A stretch of DNA of 64,000 nt, taken from Corythoichthys intestinalis. Its lineage: Eukaryota; Chordata; Actinopteri; Syngnathiformes; Syngnathidae. Numbering within the stretch: the first letter of the stretch is position 1; the number at the start of each line of letters is the position of its first letter. This document shows, in pieces, positions 1 to 10,688 of this stretch. The notes beneath the pieces are model-generated. The model saw only the letters and a program-made list of their open reading frames with translations, was not told the DNA's origin and ran no database searches. The DNA lies in assembly GCF_030265065.1 (NCBI RefSeq), contig NC_080408.1, forward strand, positions 37,857,501 to 37,921,500, written 5' to 3'. The translations under genes were made by a program, and so were the position numbers.

Positions 1-89
1 GTCGCACCCAAGCGCCAGCAGAGGGCGGCAAAACCCCGAAAAACACAACAAGCACAGCTTTCGCTGTGCTGTCATTTTAATCTGTTTGA
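1..89. mobile_element. Fragment of a nonautonomous DNA transposon (gggctgtcaa family)
   Basis: This stretch matches, base for base over most of its length, the inner part of the complete family copy at 23840-24473 (around 24291-24374), including the shared motif agcgccagcagagggcg. It is cut by the window edge on the left and stops where a Tc1-like remnant begins. Only similarity to the other copies supports it. Confidence 0.75.
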
Positions 90-227
90 AGCCTCTTCTG
101 AAGATGGTACACAAGAAAGCCCGCCTGTCTCATTAGACCATAGGACATGGTTCCAGTAACCCATGTTTTTTGTTGACATGTCTTGCGCAAACGGTTTGCG
201 GGGTGTACTCACTTTTGTGATACACTG
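90..227 (-). mobile_element. Tc1-like element remnant, one end only
   Basis: The right end reads gtactcacttttgtgatac followed by actgta, which is the inverted end of a common fish Tc1-like family, with TA at 228-229. The inner part resembles subterminal or 3' transposase sequence of that family (gaagatggtacacaagaaag). Most of the element is missing. Confidence 0.6.
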
Positions 228-365
228 TAGGTGAACCGGTTATCTGATGTTTTATCTTAAAATGTTATGAACTTCTCCTCCTCTAGCACTGTATCTGCTG
301 CTTTTAAGATACACCTCATTAATCTCTAATTAAAAAGATCCACTCTGATAGTTTTTGCATGAATT

Positions 366-391
366 CTGGACGGACGGACGGACGGACGGAC
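366..391. repeat. (GGAC)n microsatellite
   Basis: This is a run of about six ggac units. The surrounding 228-589 stretch holds no gene that I can recognise and also contains short A and AT runs. Confidence 0.9.
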
Positions 392-589
392 AGGACAAGA
401 TCTGAGGTGATTGCTTTCCAGAGGAAGATTTTGCATTAATCAACCATGGCAAGTCCTGAGGGAAAAAAAAAAAAAAACCAAGGCAACCTGACTTTCGTGT
501 TTTCCTTGCCCAGTTGAGGATTTTAGGATAAGGGATATTACTAAACATTTTTTGAGGGAAAAAAAAAAAAATATATATATATATATATA

Positions 590-2177
590 CATAGTACTGT
601 GCAAAAGTTTTAGGCAGGTGTGAAAAAATGCTGTAAAGTAACAATGCTTTCAAAAATGGAACCGTTAATTGTTTATTTTCATCAATTAACAAAATGCAGT
701 GAATGAACAGAAGAGAAATCTAAATCAAATCAATATTTGGTGTGACTACCCTTTGCCTTCAAAACAGCATCAATTCTTCTAGGTACACTTGCACACAGTT
801 TTTGAAGGAACTCGGCTGGTAGGTTGTTCCAAACATCTTGGAGAACTAACCACAGATCTTCTGTGGATGTAGGCTTCCTCAAATCCTTCTATCTCTTCAT
901 GAAATCCCAGACAGACTGAATGATGTTGAGATCAGGGCTCTATGGGGGCCATACCATCACTTCCAGGACTTCTTGTTCTTCTTTACGCTGAAGATAGTTC
1001 ATAATGACATTGGCTGTATGTTTGGGGTCGTTGTCATGCTGCAGAATAAATTTGGTGCCAATCATACGCCTCCCTGATGGTGTTGCATGATGGATAAGTA
1101 TCTGCCTGTATTTCTCAGCATTGAGGACACCATTAATCCTGACCAAATCTCCAACTCCATTTGCAGAAATGCAGCCTCAAACTTGCAAGGAACCTCCACC
1201 ATGCTTCACTGTTTCCTGCAGACACTCATTATTGTACCGCTCTCCAGCCCTTCGGCGAACAAACTGCCTTCTGCTACAGCCAAATATTTCAAATTCTGAC
1301 TCATCAGTCCAGAGCACCTGCTGCCATTTTTCTGCACCCCAGTTCCTATGTTTTCGTGCATGGTCGAGTCGCTTGGCCTTGTTTCCATGTCGGAGGTATG
1401 GCTTTTTGGCTGCAACTCTTCCATGAAGACCACTTCTGGCCAGACTTCTCCGGACAGTAGATGGGTGTACCTGGGTCCCACTGGTTTCTGCCAGTTCTGA
1501 GCTGATGGCACTGCTGGTCATCTTCCGATCTCGAAGGGAAATAAGCTTGAGGTGTTTTTCATCTGCTGCACTAAGTTTCCTTGGCCAACCACTGCGTCTA
1601 CGATCCTCAATGTTGCCCGTTTCTTTGTGCTTCTTCAAAAGAGCTTGAACAGCACATCTTGAAATCCCAGTCTGCTTTGAAATCTTTGTCTGGGAGAGAC
1701 CTTGCTGATGCGGTATAAGTACCTTGTGTCTTGTTGCTGTGCTCAGTCTTGCCATGGTGTACAAACTGTGACATGATACTGTCTTCAACAACCTCACCTT
1801 GGTAGCAGAGTTTGGCTGTTCCTCACCCAGTTTTAAGCCTCCTACACAGCTGTTTCTGTTTCAGTTAATGACTGTGTTTGAACCTACATGTGACATTGAT
1901 GATCATTAGCACCTGTTTGGTATAATTGGTTGATCATACACCTGACTATAATTCTACAAAATCCCTGACTCTGTGCAAGTGTACCTATAAGAATTGATGC
2001 TGGTTTCAAGGCAAAGGGTAGTAACTCAAAATATTGATTTGATTTAGATTTTTCTTTTGTTCACTCACTTTGCATTTTGTAAATTGATAAAAATAAACAA
2101 TCATTGTTTATATTTTTTAAAGCATTCTTAGTTTACATCATTTTTTCACACCTGCCTAAAACTTTTGCACAGTACTG
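590..2177 (-). mobile_element. Tc1-like transposon, near full length
   Basis: The inverted ends share agtactgtgcaaaagtttta and gcaggtgtgaaaaaatg. The right end gives cagtactg with TA at 2178-2179 and the left end is flanked by TA at 588-589. The length of about 1.6 kb is usual for Tc1 elements, and a transposase remnant lies inside on the minus strand. The element sits between AT microsatellites, which fits TA targeting. Confidence 0.93.
735..1797 (-). pseudogene. Tc1-like transposase, broken
   Basis: The main open part (1177-1797) starts near MARLSTATRHKVL and carries the paired helix-turn-helix region (GLSQTKISKQTGISRCAVQ) and the first catalytic aspartate in VLWTDESEFEIFG. The frame then shifts near 1150-1180. 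The second part (940-1146) holds the second aspartate in [14 protein letters not shown] stop at 940 precedes a still readable SPDLN stretch where the last acidic residue is expected. It is a dead copy of a cut-and-paste transposase of about 340 residues that normally binds the element ends and cuts at TA sites. Confidence 0.9.

Positions 2178-2237
<60 letters not shown>
2178..2237. repeat. (AT)n microsatellite
   Basis: A run of about 25 AT units separates the Tc1-like element from the next transposon. Both elements were probably attracted by the AT-rich target. Confidence 0.9.
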
Positions 2238-2239
<2 letters not shown>

Positions 2240-3056
2240 GGCTGTCAAAATTATCGCGTTAACGCGCGGTAATTAATTTTTTTAATTAATCACATTAAAA
2301 TATTTGACGCAATTAACGCACATGTCCCGCTCAGACAGTATTCTGCCTTTTGGTAAGTTTTACAGCAAGGCTTTTTGTGCTGTCTAACAGCGAACTCTTG
2401 TGGTCGCTTTGCGACATGGTTTATTGTTTTCTTGCCAGTTCAATATGGCTGCATGACGTCTTGGGCTGACGCCTACGTTGTAATGTTGTGCTTATATGAT
2501 CCTTGGACATGATTTGTCCGTAAGTATGGTTGTTGTAAAGAATGTACATACTATGTTAGTAAGCGAAATTTTATATTTTTTGTATGAGACGCTTTTTGTT
2601 TATGTTTAGTGGACCTGTATAGCGTGCTAAGCTAACGTTGTTGCTAATGCAATGCTTGTGTACTTTTTTTTGTAGTTTTACGACGGTCTAAAGAGGACAG
2701 TGGTTTGAGGCCATTTTATTAATAAATCAGATGAAAAAGGAAGAAGTCTGATTATTAAGGCGTCGTTCACTGTTTGTCTTGCTTTGGAAAAAGTAGACGG
2801 TTCAGAGTGAGAACAGCATAGACAGATTTAAATGACAGTAGAGTGAAATGCCCACTACAGTCCTTATGTACCGTATGTTGAATGTATATATCCATCTTGT
2901 GTCTTATCTTTCCATTCCAACAATTTATTTTACAGAATATATATATATATAATTTACAGAAAAATATGGCATATTTTATAGATGGTTTGAATTACAATTA
3001 ATTAATTTTTAAGCTGTAATTAACTCGATTAAAAATTTTAATCGTTTGACAGCCCT
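2238..3056. mobile_element. Nonautonomous DNA transposon, gggctgtcaa family, copy A
   Basis: The ends are agggctgtcaaaattatcgc and its inverted partner gtttgacagccct. Flanking bases are AT-rich (tatatt / aatatat), so a target duplication cannot be read with certainty. A second, oppositely oriented copy lies at 23840-24473 and a fragment at 1-89. There is no coding capacity. The A/T-rich subterminal repeats (attaattaatt) are typical of hAT-derived MITEs, but the superfamily is not proven. Confidence 0.85.
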
Positions 3057-3789
3057 AATATATATTTATAGGAAGGAAATATATTCCTTCCTATATTTGT
3101 TTCCTTTCCTTCAAATTTAATTCCAAAGTTTATTCTCAGAAGATACTCGTTTTGTTGGGTGATTCTTTTTTTTGCCTTTCCTGTGAACTGAATATTTCTT
3201 AAGGTAGTGCTGAAAGGCTACACGTTTATGCAGGCATATTTTGCCTTTTCAAGACAAGGAAGGAAAGGTGTGAAGCGCATCTCCCGCCTTGAATGAAATG
3301 GATGTTTATCTGAATGAAATGTGAAGAGAGGTGACACCTGAAAAGTCGTTTTTTGAAGTGCCTGTTGGTATTGTTGCAGCCAACAAAGACCTTTCGACTT
3401 ACAAGAGGACATTAGCGAGATAATAAGGGGCCATTGGGGGTTGCGATACAGGAGACGTATTGATGTAGTGGCTCGGTGCACGTGCACTTGTGTGTGCATG
3501 TATGTGTGTGTATCAATCACGTCACTGTTGACGTATGATGCGGTCAGGCCCTGACGCGGGTTTAGTGGGACTGCCTGAAGGGGATGGCATGGGGTCATCA
3601 GTGGAAGAGCGGTGCAATGGGGAGGAGACAGACTCATTAGTCACCTTTTCACCTCTGTATGTGTGAGCGGGTGGGTGCGTGTGCGTCTGTGTGTGAGTAG
3701 TCCCAAGGAGTCCAACAGGTAAACTGAGCTCACCTGCATTGCCAGAAGCAGTTTCACTTGTCTCGTCACATGTTTTTTCTCTCATCCCA
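3057..3789. other. Unassigned intergenic sequence
   Basis: Apart from a short palindrome (aggaaggaaatatattcct near 3071) and a TG-rich stretch, nothing is recognised. Open frames on the minus strand here lack similarity to any family I know. Confidence 0.5.
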
Positions 3790-4138
3790 GTGGGCAACAC
3801 CACTGAGGGCGACTGAGAACAAGGCCAAGGTTCTGTGGGACTTCTGCTTCCAGACTGAACAACAGCTCCTGGCTAACCCACCAGACATGGTGGCTGTGGT
3901 CAGAAAGCAGAAGAAAGTGTGATATATGTGGCAATAGGAGCTGACGTCAATATCAGGAAGAAGAAACAAGAGCAGGTGAAGAAATACCAAGGGCTGAAAA
4001 AAACAAATGAAGTAGATGTGGAGGGTGAAAGCTAGCGTGGTTCCCGTGATAGCGGGTGCACTCGGGGTACGAACCCTCAAGCTGGGAGAGTGGCTCCACC
4101 ATCTTAAGCTTCAGTCCAAAATAGTTTACTCCTAGGAG
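3790..4138 (+). mobile_element. Non-LTR retrotransposon 3' remnant, first piece
   Basis: The broken frames read AKVLWDFCFQTEQQLLANPP, then KYQGLK, then PKLGEWLHH-like text. This is the C-terminal region of a reverse-transcriptase element very common in fish. The tail of the same element resumes at 5685 (accctcaaactcccaggcct), so the piece was split by the hAT insertion at 4139-5676. The LINE clade is not assigned. Confidence 0.75.
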
Positions 4139-4261
4139 TAGGGATGGGAATCGAAATCCGATTCCAATTCGGAACCGGTTCCGAGTGTTTCGAGGCCTCG
4201 ACATCACAATGAAAAAGCCTTAACGATCCCTTTAACGAATCCTAAAGACGCGTATTGCGTC

Positions 4262-4564
4262 GTGACGTGTCTTGTTGTCCAGACGCATCAAACTAGCATG
4301 GCGCCAAGAACCACTCGCTCCAAAGTTGGACTACACTTCACCAGGAAAGAGAGTGAAAATGAAAGGTTACGGCGGGTAAGCACGAGCATTGCAGCCATAA
4401 ACATAACAATGACAGCACGTAGGTTCAAACGCTCGAAAGTGTGTCTTCACTTCACGAGGAAAAATTACAACAAAGCGACTTGCAGTCATTGCAAGGTGGA
4501 GATAACTGCATCGGGAGGGAATAGACTGCAAAGTCCTCATCGAGACAGCTATACAGCTAGCTAA
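4262..4564 (+). pseudogene. BED zinc-finger start of a hAT transposase
   Basis: The frame contains RSKVCLHFTRKNYNKATC followed by SHCKVEITASGGN, which is the C-x2-C half and linker of a ZBED-type DNA-binding finger. A first, weaker repeat of the same text (RSKVGLHFTRKESENERL) lies upstream in the same frame, so the finger-coding part looks duplicated. The catalytic part of the transposase is absent from the rest of the element. Confidence 0.7.
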
Positions 4565-4950
4565 ACTCCGAAATGACGATACAGAAGACGTTGGTATAAT
4601 TTGCTGACTTTATTCAACCATCACTTGAAGAGTGAAACTAAATATAGAAATGAAACAAATCAATTTCGTCCCCAATAACAAACAGGTTTGCATCAACGTA
4701 AATCAGCGATGATTAGCTGCTAATAACAGTATGGTTAGCATTCGTTCGCTAGCATTAGCACATCGTTCAAACCACTACACAACTGGATTTAAGTGTCCGA
4801 TCGCGAGTGGAAACACAACAACAACAACACAAAAGATGATACATACAGGCGTTGCCTCTGTAGATATTACCATTAACAAAGAACGTAGGCTCGTAGAAGT
4901 GTTTCCCTCTCTCACTTCGCACGCTCACTCGCTTGGATGCAGCATTTCTT

Positions 4951-5337
4951 CGGGTGCCCAAACTGCGGCCGCGGCCCAAATACAGCCCGCCTCCACATTT
5001 GGTCCGGCCATTTTGAATTTTTTTTTTTCTCAATCGTGTTATTTATTTCCTGGCCTTTTTCCTTGAAGAATTCAGAGAGGGTTATTTGGTTATTATCTAT
5101 TTAATTAATAGTGTTTTTAATATTAATTATTATATTATTATTTTAATTTTATTTACTTTCATTCCGTGAAGAATCCAGAAAGGGTTATTTGATTGTGGCT
5201 TTCTGAAAAACAATAATTTTTAACATTTATGCACTTCTGCAATTGTCACACTTTTTCTATTACAAACTGACCCCGGCCCCTCATCAGAGAAGGGAAAAGT
5301 TATGTGGCCCTCACAGGTAAAAGTTTGGGGACCCCTG
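4951..5337. mobile_element. Small hAT-like element nested in the 4139-5676 hAT
   Basis: The left end gggtgcccaaactgcggcc and the right end (inverted) caggggtccccaaactttt match the common fish hAT MITE ends with 'gggccaaatacagcccg'-type text inside. No clean target duplication is visible, so the left edge is approximate. Confidence 0.55.
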
Positions 5338-5676
5338 CTTTAACACATATTGCCAAACGCAGAACAACAACCTATCTGCCAATATATACCAATATTTTTT
5401 ATTTCTATTAGATAAATGTTTCCGTAAAATGTTACACATTCTTGTGTATTTGCCACTTATTGCCACAGTTAACATTGAGGCTTTGGGCCTCTTTTGATCT
5501 CGGTGTGAGTTTATAAGGTTGTGAGTTCTGATTAAACAAACTCGATGCCAATCAAAACGTTTGTTGTTCTTTTTCCCCAAATTAGAATGGATAAGAGAAT
5601 CGATAAAGAATCGAATCGTTAAGCAATATCGATAATGGAATCGGAATCGTAAAAATCCTATCAATTCCCATCTCTA

Positions 5677-5735
5677 CCTAGGAGCTAAACTAATACCCAG
5701 AACCCTCAAACTCCCAGGCCTCTGGTCATGGCTAG
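5677..5735 (+). mobile_element. Non-LTR retrotransposon remnant, second piece
   Basis: It continues the LINE tail interrupted at 4138: ctaggagctaaactaatacc then accctcaaactcccaggcct. Removing 4139-5684 rejoins the two pieces. Confidence 0.75.
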
Positions 5736-7149
5736 TCCCTTGCCGCAAATTGCAAGGCCCTAATGTACTTTTGAATATTTTCTGTGAAATACTTAATGTG
5801 ACCCAAATTGACCCCTGTTTTAAAATGTCCATAAAATCCAGGTTTTCGGGGTCATTCTTGTTATATTTTCAGAGGTTTGAGTAGTCTAGAGAAGATACAT
5901 ATGTCCACATCAATTGTGGCGATGAACGATCATTGCTTTTGGGCACCAAGACACATTACAATATGGCAGCCGATATTATAGGGAGTAGCAAAAAAATGTA
6001 ATATATAAGAATTATTAACATTAGACATACAGTGCGACTGATTTAAAAAAAAAAAAAAAAAATTGGCTTGTCGCTACCTACAATAAATATCACCCGATAT
6101 TTTGCACTCTGCTCTTGAAATTAAGATAATATTAAACGAAAATCATTTTTGGCTTGACTACCGACCTCTGTGCACGGTGGCCGTGACCCTAGCGAGCAAG
6201 ATGAACCGTATCAATGACAAGGTGACGAGCAGGAGGGAGGGAGAATACGCGTTGGCGGGGGTGTGAAGGAACGGGGTTATCATTAGCGGGGCCTGGCGCT
6301 GGCCTCGGCGAGTTCCAGTAATTAGCTCACAAAGGGCGGCGCTTGCCTTCCCACTGCTTTTCCCACACTACACTGCAGGCTCAGAATTCCAATCGGCCCC
6401 AGACCTGCAATCTCCTCGCTTTTTAGACGGCAAATTACTGACAAGCCCCATTCTTCACAGCACTGTAATTGCTTTTTAGTGTTGTTTTTATTGAGGCCAG
6501 CACATACCCCCTTGACCGACCCCTCCCTCCCCGCTGCCTCAATAAAGTCAAGCAAAGGAGGGTTGGGGGTGGGGGGTAAAGGGTTAATATAGATAACATT
6601 AGCCCCTAATTGGAAGGTCTTGGTCAGCAGGGGGGGATTACATTTTGGGGGACTGATTTTGTCAACTTTCTCTGATTTTTGTTGTGTTTTCCTGTGCTGT
6701 AAATATAAAAATGACCTTCTAGTAACAAAAGAGATGATCATGTCATCGCCCAGCCCATCATGTCTTGCATATCACCAACTCTCATCTATTCTTTGCGGAA
6801 CATCATCAGTGTCACAATGCAAACCCACTTGCGCTTAGAAAACATCTCATTATGGCACTTTTAAAGAGACACCCAACATTCTTGGCTTGCACCAAGATGT
6901 TTTCCTCCATATGACACTCCATCACTTTTCACTGGTTGGACAAATATTCCAAACTGTTGCCATTTTCAGTGGCCAGGGAATAAAGGATAAAAAGCAGTTG
7001 AGAATATGTCGACAGCAAAGCTTGTTGCACAGACGAGTTCACACTAATTATTCGAATGCAGGAAAACCCAAGACACTTCAAATGAATGTGGATTACATTT
7101 TTAAATTACATTTCTAATGTTGTATCAATTAATTAATGCATATGTATAC
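5736..7149. other. Unassigned intergenic sequence
   Basis: No gene or element is recognised. The block 6180-6640 has higher GC and looks less repetitive than its surroundings. Open frames here (for example 6322-6741 on the minus strand) have no recognisable domains. Confidence 0.45.
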
Positions 7150-7598
7150 TAGGGATGCACCGATACAGTTAAGTCCCGGTTCGGTACAATTTTCGATATG
7201 AGGGACACGATATTCGATTAGATTCGATACAGTTAATGCTCCGAAACCAAAATTACAAGTGTTATTTTTTTTTTTAACGTTTTTTTATTTTATTTTGATA
7301 ACATGCTAAATAACAATGCCATCATATAAACATGCATTTTAGTGCATAATATTTGTGTGCTTACTTCTTACTGATCCGAAGAAAATTTGTATAAAAGTGC
7401 TGAGAACAATCTTTGCTGTTTGTAAAGTGAGGAGGGGAACACTGTTGATTGTTACAGTAGGCTATAGACCCCACTCACATGATGTCACAACCACGCCTCC
7501 GCGCCATATTGTCCGTCAACTCGTCATGTTACGCATTACCCCCACGTAAATTCCGCCTATTATGGTGTGTTTTTCTGCTCGTTAACTTAATAATCAAA

Positions 7599-7776
7599 AT
7601 GGTGAAGGCGTGTGTGGCGGTTGGTTGCAGTAACAGAGAAGATAGACGGAGAGACTTGAAGTTCTACCGTATTCCGAGAGACCCGGAGAGGAGAGCCAGA
7701 TGGACTGCTGCAATTCGACGAGAAAACTGGGCACCAAACGATCCCCACAGACTATGTAGTTGTCATTTTATACCTG
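7599..7776 (+). CDS. THAP zinc-finger first exon of a transposon protein
   Basis: The frame MVKACVAVGCSNREDRRRD starts a C2CH THAP finger: Cys pair in CVAVGC, FYRIPRDPERRARWTAAIR in the middle with the conserved Trp, and the closing Cys/His in RLCSCHFIPGK. The exon then meets a GTAAGA donor at 7777, as in THAP transposon genes where the finger is the first exon. THAP fingers bind the ends of their element. No further exon was found, so the gene is a stub. The finger itself looks undamaged. Confidence 0.75.
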
Positions 7777-7969
7777 GTAAGATGCATTTAATATATATTT
7801 AAAAGGTTTTGGGCTGACAACCACAATTAAGATCATTGCGAGGCTAATCGCCGACAACATAGTTTCCAATTCAAGATGTTTATTTCTTCCGCCATCATTA
7901 TTTTTTTTAATAATATTTAGCTGGTACCAAGTGAAAGAAGCTGGCCTCGTCTACGGATCATCAATGAAA

Positions 7970-8505
7970 CAGGGGTGTCCAAACTTTTTGCAAAGGGGGC
8001 CAGATTTGGTGTGGTAAAAACGTGGGGGGCTACCTTGGCTGATTTACGTAGAATAATATATTTAAACATATTTTAGCAAGCCCTTCTGTGTGTCACATTT
8101 GCTTTATTATTATTTTTGTTAATTCATAATTTAAACAATCTCGCCTTTGTGGCGTTCTCTTTCGACACTCGGGCTCTTGCGAAATACTGCTGCTGTGAAA
8201 TTAAACTAGCTTCAAGTTGCTATAATTTCTCGCTGCGTATCTTCCTTGTAATGTTGTCGTACATGTCAGCGTGTCTTGTTTGCTAATATCGCGTCACATC
8301 GAACTCTTTGAAAACAGCGACTGTCTCTTTGCAGATGAGGCAGACACAGTTGTTGCGTATTGTATTGAAGAAATAATCCAATATCCACCTATCCTTGAAG
8401 CGCCGGCCATCGCAGTCAACTTTTTTTTTTTATTGATTGTCGCCATTTTAGAAAATTGAAAGTAAAGGGTCACACGGGGTAATGTTGCTTAGAGTGCTGC
8501 TCTTA
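7970..8505. mobile_element. hAT MITE fragment, caggggtgtccaaac family
   Basis: It begins with caggggtgtccaaacttttt and is near-identical over its length to 58224-58762. It stops at the point (gagtgctgct) where the two copies diverge, so its right end is missing. It interrupts the YqaJ-type exon to its right. Confidence 0.85.
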
Positions 8506-8813
8506 AAGTTTTTCAATGTTTCGTGAGAATAGGCTGAGTTTCTGTGGACAAGATAGTTGTAGATATCAGGGTAGCAGATGTCAGGCAGAGACGGCGAAGA
8601 CAGCGGGTCGAAAAATATCGATTTAGGCATCAAATATGGATCTGGCGGATGGATAGACTGAAGCTTTTCCACATAACGCCATTTATGCAACGCATCCAAT
8701 GAGTTTACAGCGTCTGAAAGCACCGGGGCTTCCATGAATTGAACAACAAATTGAAACCATTGAGAATACGGATAAACAATGACGGACAATATGGTGGCCG
8801 GATGCAGCGACAC
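8504..8813 (-). pseudogene. First exon of a YqaJ-type transposon-associated protein
   Basis: Read from MSLHPATILSVIV, the frame contains WFQFVVQFMEAPVLSDAV, then PPDPYLMPKSIFFDPLSS and SLPDICYPDIYNYLV. This PDI-YPDIYNYL text is, from memory, the N-terminal part of the YqaJ-nuclease proteins carried by ISL2EU-like elements of fish and corals. The exon ends abruptly at the hAT fragment after LKNFKS, so the nuclease part is lost. Family naming rests on recall and not on a search. Confidence 0.55.
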
Positions 8814-9028
8814 GTCATTGTGTGACGTTGGTGAGTGGGGTCTATACTAGTTTAATGCCCCCAGAAGTGTTTACCAGCGGGTAACCGGAGTTGTCAAAAC
8901 CTGGTTACCTAGTTTGTGGTCAATCGGTGCTACATTGTTGATTAGTCGAACCTGCGTCAACCCAACTAGACTTACTGCGCGTTTACGTAAAATGGGGCGA
9001 AGACCAGAGTCAAACACTACTTGTGACG

Positions 9029-9205
9029 ATGGCACAGGCACCTTACTTAACGGAGGAGGAATGCGCGATAATCATTCAGTGTTATGAGGAATTAAAATCC
9101 ACCCTCACCGCGAAATCCAACACTGCTTCAGCGAGTAGAGAGCGACTGTCTGTTGGCAGAATTACAGATCGTGTGATTTGTGAATGCGTCAATATGCCAG
9201 TTTAG
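9029..9205 (+). pseudogene. Myb/SANT-like exon of a Harbinger element
   Basis: MAQAPYLTEEECAIIIQCYE followed by ELKSTLTAKSNTASASRERL and ITDRV matches the pattern of the Myb_DNA-bind_5 regulatory protein that accompanies HARBI1 in fish Harbinger elements (YL-EEE--II---EE-KS-I--KSNTA). That protein carries the transposase into the nucleus and helps it to bind ends. Only the N-terminal exon is present, and the expected Trp of the WxxI helix is replaced (SVGRITDRV). Confidence 0.6.
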
Positions 9206-9704
9206 TTATGTCCATGAAAAGAAATAAAGCCTGCTGTCAAGACAATAAGATTTGGTACGTTAACTGTAAAAAATAATCTATCGCATGTGCATCACCACAT
9301 GAAGCAGGATGATTGTATGTTTAGTCCTATTGACTGTATGAATATGTATGCCCTTTGAACTCTCAGAGTAGAGGTAAGATCAGGCCTAAAAAATCCAGCC
9401 CGACCTGGCCCGAACCCGAGCCCAAAACCCCACCGAAATTTTGTTATATTTGTGAGGACTCGGGAGAAGAAGGAAATGCGGAGATGCGATGCGTGGTTGC
9501 TTTTTATGTGATCACATTTGTGACGAAGGGGTTAGGGTTAGGTCTTTTGTAACGAATTCTCACAGTTAAACAAGCCTGTAAGATGCATATTCAATAAACT
9601 TTTATATCTGTTATATTTGTGTGTCTGTTCTATCAGTAGATTTGACATTATTTTAATCTCTTCGAGTTGGCAAAAAAAAAAAAAAAAACGAAAAAAGTTT
9701 TCTC
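9206..9704. other. Unassigned sequence within the complex
   Basis: It holds no gene that I recognise. It includes a cccgacctggcccgaacc stretch and an A run at 9670-9687. Confidence 0.4.
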
Positions 9705-9899
9705 CATGTTTAAAGACCAAATGTGAAGTAATTTCATAAAATGCCAAATAGGGTCACAATTAAAGTAATTAAACATTGTACAACAAATAAAGCATGAAAA
9801 AATAATTTATATGTTGTATATTTGACAAAAAAATCGCGTTTCCGAAGTTCGAGCCTGAAAGGGGACGAACCCGGGAGTGATACGTCACACCGAGAACAG

Positions 9900-10146
9900 C
9901 GATGGCACCGCTCCATACATACGGCTGCCATACAAAGCCCTTCAAACAATGATTCAAACCGATATAAGCGATAGATCGAGCGCAAGGGAGGATATCCAAG
10001 TTTTTGAAGAGTTGGAGGAAGAGGAGGAGGTTGGATTTTTATGTTGGACCGTACATGTATTAGCCAGACGCTAATCAGGATGCAAACTATGTGCCCAGAC
10101 TACCTGACATGGAATGGAGACAAGACCCATGAAGATTACAAGATTG
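9900..10146 (+). pseudogene. Transposon exon with a GPYMYxP motif, function unknown
   Basis: In broken frames it reads an acidic EELEEEEE-type stretch, then VGPYMYQPDANQDANYVPRL, and reaches a GTAAGA donor at 10147. A similar 'gPYxyEPxA' text occurs in P2X7-like predicted nucleases carried by fish and coral transposons. That link is from memory and weak. The frame is damaged around 9930-10060. Confidence 0.35.
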
Positions 10147-10688
10147 GTAAGATAAAGGCTGTTATTATTTTTATGATTTGAAACATGTCAGGTAAATAAA
10201 CCACCTACTATTACCTGGGATAAAAGAAAGGTTTTGACGAATCCCCGATCATGTTGTGGAATGAACAGTAGAAGCTAGCGACGTTAGCTTTTATTTACCT
10301 GACATGTTTCGGCCAACATTTCCACCTTCGGACCCTCTGACGAAGGCGGAAGTGTTCGCCGAAACATGTCAGGTAAATAAACCACCTACTATTGCCTGGG
10401 ATAAAAGAAAGGTTTTGACGAATCCCCGATCATGTTGTGGAATGAACAGTAGAAGCTAGCGACGTTAGCTTTTATTTACCGGACATATTTCGGCGAACAC
10501 TTCCGCCTTTGGACCCTCTGACGAAGGCAGAAGTGTTCGCCGAAACATGTCAGGTAAATAAACCACCTACTTTTGCCTGGGATAAAAGAAAAGTTTTGAT
10601 GAATCCCCGATCATGTTGTGGAATGAACAGTAGAAGCTAGCGACGTTAGCTTTTATTTACCTGACATGTTTCGGCGAACACTTCTGCC

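Larger units (their letters stand above)
4139..5676 (+). mobile_element. hAT transposon inserted in the LINE remnant
   Basis: An exact 8-bp target duplication, cctaggag, sits at 4131-4138 and 5677-5684. Terminal inverted repeats are tagggatgggaatcga and tagagatgggaattga (reverse complement of the right end). An 8-bp duplication and TAGRGATG ends are diagnostic of hAT. A BED zinc-finger remnant of the transposase survives near the left end, and a second small element lies inside. Confidence 0.95.
7463..8846. mobile_element. ISL2EU-like deletion derivative with two facing gene starts
   Basis: The ends tatagaccccactcac and gtgagtggggtctata are a perfect 16-bp inverted repeat, and the next 50 bp also match loosely (gccatattgtccgtca occurs inside both ends). 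A THAP exon reads inward from the left and a YqaJ-protein-type first exon reads inward from the right. ISL2EU elements are known to encode a THAP-bearing transposase plus a YqaJ nuclease protein, which is the basis for the family call. The gene bodies are missing and a hAT fragment sits in the middle. Confidence 0.7.

Noticed and set aside
1087-1460. Plus-strand open frames over 1087-1460
   Set aside because: They are antisense to the Tc1-like transposase and show no domain of their own.
6322-6741. Minus-strand frame of 139 codons as a gene
   Set aside because: Its composition is low in protein-like order, and no domain, splice site set or homologous text is recognised.
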